6,042 nt of DNA from Roseobacter sp. GTDB taxonomy: Bacteria > Pseudomonadota > Alphaproteobacteria > Rhodobacterales > Rhodobacteraceae. Every line of letters begins with the position of its first letter. Position 1 is the first letter of the stretch. A program made the position numbers and the translations under genes. The stretch covers positions 1 to 6,042 of the forward strand of contig JAGXHB010000217.1 of NCBI GenBank assembly GCA_024636425.1. The letters run 5' to 3'. Below, piece after piece: positions 4,471-6,042 of the stretch. The notes under the pieces were generated by a model that had not been told where the DNA came from, did no database searches, and saw only the letters and a program-made list of their open reading frames with translations.

Positions 4471-5778
4471 ATGGCCGACCTGTTCTCTGGTACTGAGCCA
4501 AAGGCCGAAGGCGGGCATCGCCCCCTTGCCGACCGGTTGCGCCCCAAGTCGCTGGCCGAGGTGATCGGTCAGGCCAAAGTGCTTGGCCGGGATGCGCCAC
4601 TCACGGTGATGCTGCAATCCGGATCGCTTGGGTCGTTGATCTTCTGGGGGCCGCCGGGTGTGGGCAAGACGACGATTGCGCGGCTTCTGGCAGACGAGAC
4701 GGACCTGCATTTCGTCCAGATCAGCGCGATTTTCAGCGGCGTGCCTGAACTGCGAAAAGTGTTCGAAGCAGCCAAGATCAGGCGGCAGAACGGGCAGGGC
4801 ACGCTGCTTTTCGTGGATGAGATCCACCGGTTCAACAAGGCGCAGCAGGACGGATTTCTGCCCCATATGGAAGATGGCACGATCCTGCTGGTCGGTGCCA
4901 CGACGGAAAACCCGTCGTTTGAACTGAACGCCGCTGTGCTGAGCCGGTCGCAAGTGCTGGTGCTGGAACGTCTGCCGCTTTCCGATCTGGAGCGGCTGGC
5001 ACAGCGGGCCGAGCAGGAACTTGGCAAGCCGCTGCCTTTGGACAAGGCCGCGCGCGAGAACCTGCTTGAGATGGCGGATGGCGACGGGCGTGCATTGCTG
5101 AACCTGATCGAACAGGTCGCGGCGTGGAAGGTTGACGGCCCGCTTGATGGCAAGGCGCTGTCGGCGCGGCTGATGCGGCGTGCGGCGCAATATGACAAGG
5201 GCGGGGACGCGCATTACAACCTTATTTCGGCATTGCATAAATCGGTCCGCGGGTCTGACCCCGACGCCTCGCTGTACTGGTTGGCGCGGATGCTGGAGGG
5301 GGGCGAGGATCCCCGCTATCTGATGCGCCGGATCACCCGCATGGCGGTCGAGGACATCGGTCTTGCCGATCCGCAGGCGCAGGCGATCTGCCTGCAAAGC
5401 TGGGAAACCTACGAACGGTTGGGATCACCCGAAGGGGAACTGGCGCTGGCGCAGGCTGTGACCTATCTGGCGTTGGCACCGAAATCGAATGCGGCTTATG
5501 TCGCCTACAAAGCTGCACGGCGGGCTGCGAAACAGACCGGATCTGCCCCGCCGCCCAAGCATATCTTGAACGCGCCTACCGGCATGATGAAGGATCAGGG
5601 TTATGGCGCGGGCTATGCCTATGATCACGATGCGGAAGACGGCTTTTCCGGGCAGAACTACTTTCCGGACGGGATGGAACGGCTCCAGCTTTACCTGCCA
5701 GTCGAGCGTGGCTTTGAGCGTGATCTGAAAAAGCGGCTCGACTATTTTGAAAAGCTGCGCGCGACGCGCAAAACTTGA
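4471..5778 (+). CDS. rarA: Replication-associated recombination protein A (RarA/MgsA AAA+ ATPase)
   Basis: RarA is a cytosolic AAA+ ATPase related to clamp loaders and to eukaryotic WRNIP1/Mgs1. It acts at stalled replication forks with SSB and the recombination machinery. The 435-residue product is full length for the family. It has LADRLRPKSLAEVIGQ (19-34), Walker A GPPGVGKT (60-67), Walker B LLFVDEIHR with Asp116 and Glu117, sensor 1 GATTENPSFELN (142-153), the arginine-finger region LSR (157-159) and sensor 2 GDGRALLN (204-211). The family-specific KSVRGSDPDASLYW (257-270) and the C-terminal NAPTGMMKDQGYGAGYAYDHD (367-387) and NYFPDGM follow. It starts 3 nt after the protease stop with AGGG at 4459-4462, inside the protease gene, so translational coupling is likely. 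All catalytic motifs are intact. Confidence 0.97.
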   Translation: MADLFSGTEPKAEGGHRPLADRLRPKSLAEVIGQAKVLGRDAPLTVMLQSGSLGSLIFWGPPGVGKTTIARLLADETDLHFVQISAIFSGVPELRKVFEAAKIRRQNGQGTLLFVDEIHRFNKAQQDGFLPHMEDGTILLVGATTENPSFELNAAVLSRSQVLVLERLPLSDLERLAQRAEQELGKPLPLDKAARENLLEMADGDGRALLNLIEQVAAWKVDGPLDGKALSARLMRRAAQYDKGGDAHYNLISALHKSVRGSDPDASLYWLARMLEGGEDPRYLMRRITRMAVEDIGLADPQAQAICLQSWETYERLGSPEGELALAQAVTYLALAPKSNAAYVAYKAARRAAKQTGSAPPPKHILNAPTGMMKDQGYGAGYAYDHDAEDGFSGQNYFPDGMERLQLYLPVERGFERDLKKRLDYFEKLRATRKT

Positions 5779-5809
5779 CAATCGCCGTGCAAACCGTGAG
5801 AGACCGCAG

Positions 5810-6042
5810 ATGATTTCAACCTTGTCTCTTGTAGCCTTTGGTGGTGCGATCGGCGCATCGCTTCGATACCTTTCCGGTGTCGCAGTCACCCGTTTGCTTG
5901 GTTTTCAGGAGTTTCCCGTTGCTGTGCTGATGGTGAACATCATCGGGTCGTTCCTCATGGGTGTTTTTGTGGTATTGGCCGCGCAAAAGGGGCTGAGCCA
6001 TCTGAATCCGTTGATTGCGACGGGTGTCTTGGGCGGGTTCAC
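5810..6042 (+). CDS. crcB: CrcB/Fluc fluoride channel, N-terminal part (3' end outside window)
   Basis: CrcB (Fluc) is a small inner-membrane channel that works as an antiparallel dimer to export fluoride. The window shows the first 77 residues, starting MISTLSLVAF. GGAIGASLRY (11-20) is the family signature in the first membrane helix. A second helix carries VNIIGSFLMG (42-51), with Asn43 in the conserved asparagine position lining the pore, and TGVLGGF (71-77) begins the third-helix region. The full protein is usually about 120-130 residues, so the last part lies beyond the edge. ATG 5810 is preceded by GAGAGA (5798-5803), a weak ribosome site with 6-nt spacing. The gap to rarA is 31 nt, with no terminator and no room for a fluoride riboswitch, so it is probably transcribed with rarA. 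Confidence 0.93.
   Translation, partial: MISTLSLVAFGGAIGASLRYLSGVAVTRLLGFQEFPVAVLMVNIIGSFLMGVFVVLAAQKGLSHLNPLIATGVLGGF

Noticed and set aside
4081..5397. Long reverse-strand open frame (438 codons) opposite the protease end and rarA
   Set aside because: It is opposite two well-identified genes. Its translation is rich in Arg, Gln, His and Pro with no recognisable domain, typical of the antisense of GC-rich coding sequence.
5779..5809. Fluoride riboswitch upstream of crcB
   Set aside because: The gap is only 31 nt, too short for the crcB-motif aptamer plus an expression platform, and no such fold is seen.
1..6042. CRISPR array, tRNA, insertion sequence or defence-type gene cassette
   Set aside because: No regularly spaced repeats, cloverleaf-like segments, transposase motifs or terminal inverted repeats were found by reading. 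All sizeable + strand coding regions belong to housekeeping families.

Overview
This window looks like chromosome from an alphaproteobacterium, most likely a marine Rhodobacterales (Roseobacter-type) species. The evidence is moderately high G+C, protein sequences that read as Rhodobacterales versions of S13, S11, RNA polymerase alpha, L17 and adenylate kinase, and the order adk–rpsM–rpsK–rpoA–rplQ with no rpsD (S4) gene between rpsK and rpoA. Every gene lies on the + strand. I see no insertion sequence, phage gene, tRNA, rRNA or CRISPR array.

Layout. Positions 2-145 are the last 47 codons of adk. Positions 146-492 are a non-coding spacer with a weak hairpin after adk, an 18-bp alternating purine-pyrimidine tract, a weak candidate promoter, and a hairpin-rich stretch that would be the 5' leader of the ribosomal operon. 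Then come rpsM (493-861, GTG start), rpsK (877-1266), a 117-nt spacer with a strong terminator-like hairpin, rpoA (1384-2400), a 136-nt spacer with four potential hairpins, and rplQ (2537-2956). A textbook rho-independent terminator at 2985-3013 closes the operon.

A second unit starts beyond the terminator: a periplasmic HtrA/DegQ-type serine protease with two PDZ domains (3097-4467), the AAA+ replication-associated recombination protein RarA (4471-5778, only 3 nt after the protease), and the start of a CrcB/Fluc fluoride channel (5810 to the window edge). Close spacing and the absence of terminators suggest these three are co-transcribed.

How they work together. The first unit makes two small-subunit proteins, one large-subunit protein and the RNA polymerase alpha subunit, coupling translation and transcription capacity. 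The second is a mixed housekeeping and stress unit: envelope protein quality control, rescue of stalled replication forks, and fluoride export. The coding content is conventional. The least explained part is the RNA-level structure: the rpsM leader with possible mutually exclusive pairings and a small overlapping ORF, and the hairpins on either side of rpoA, which could set the ratio of polymerase subunit to ribosomal proteins. These structures were read by eye and have no folding or conservation support here.
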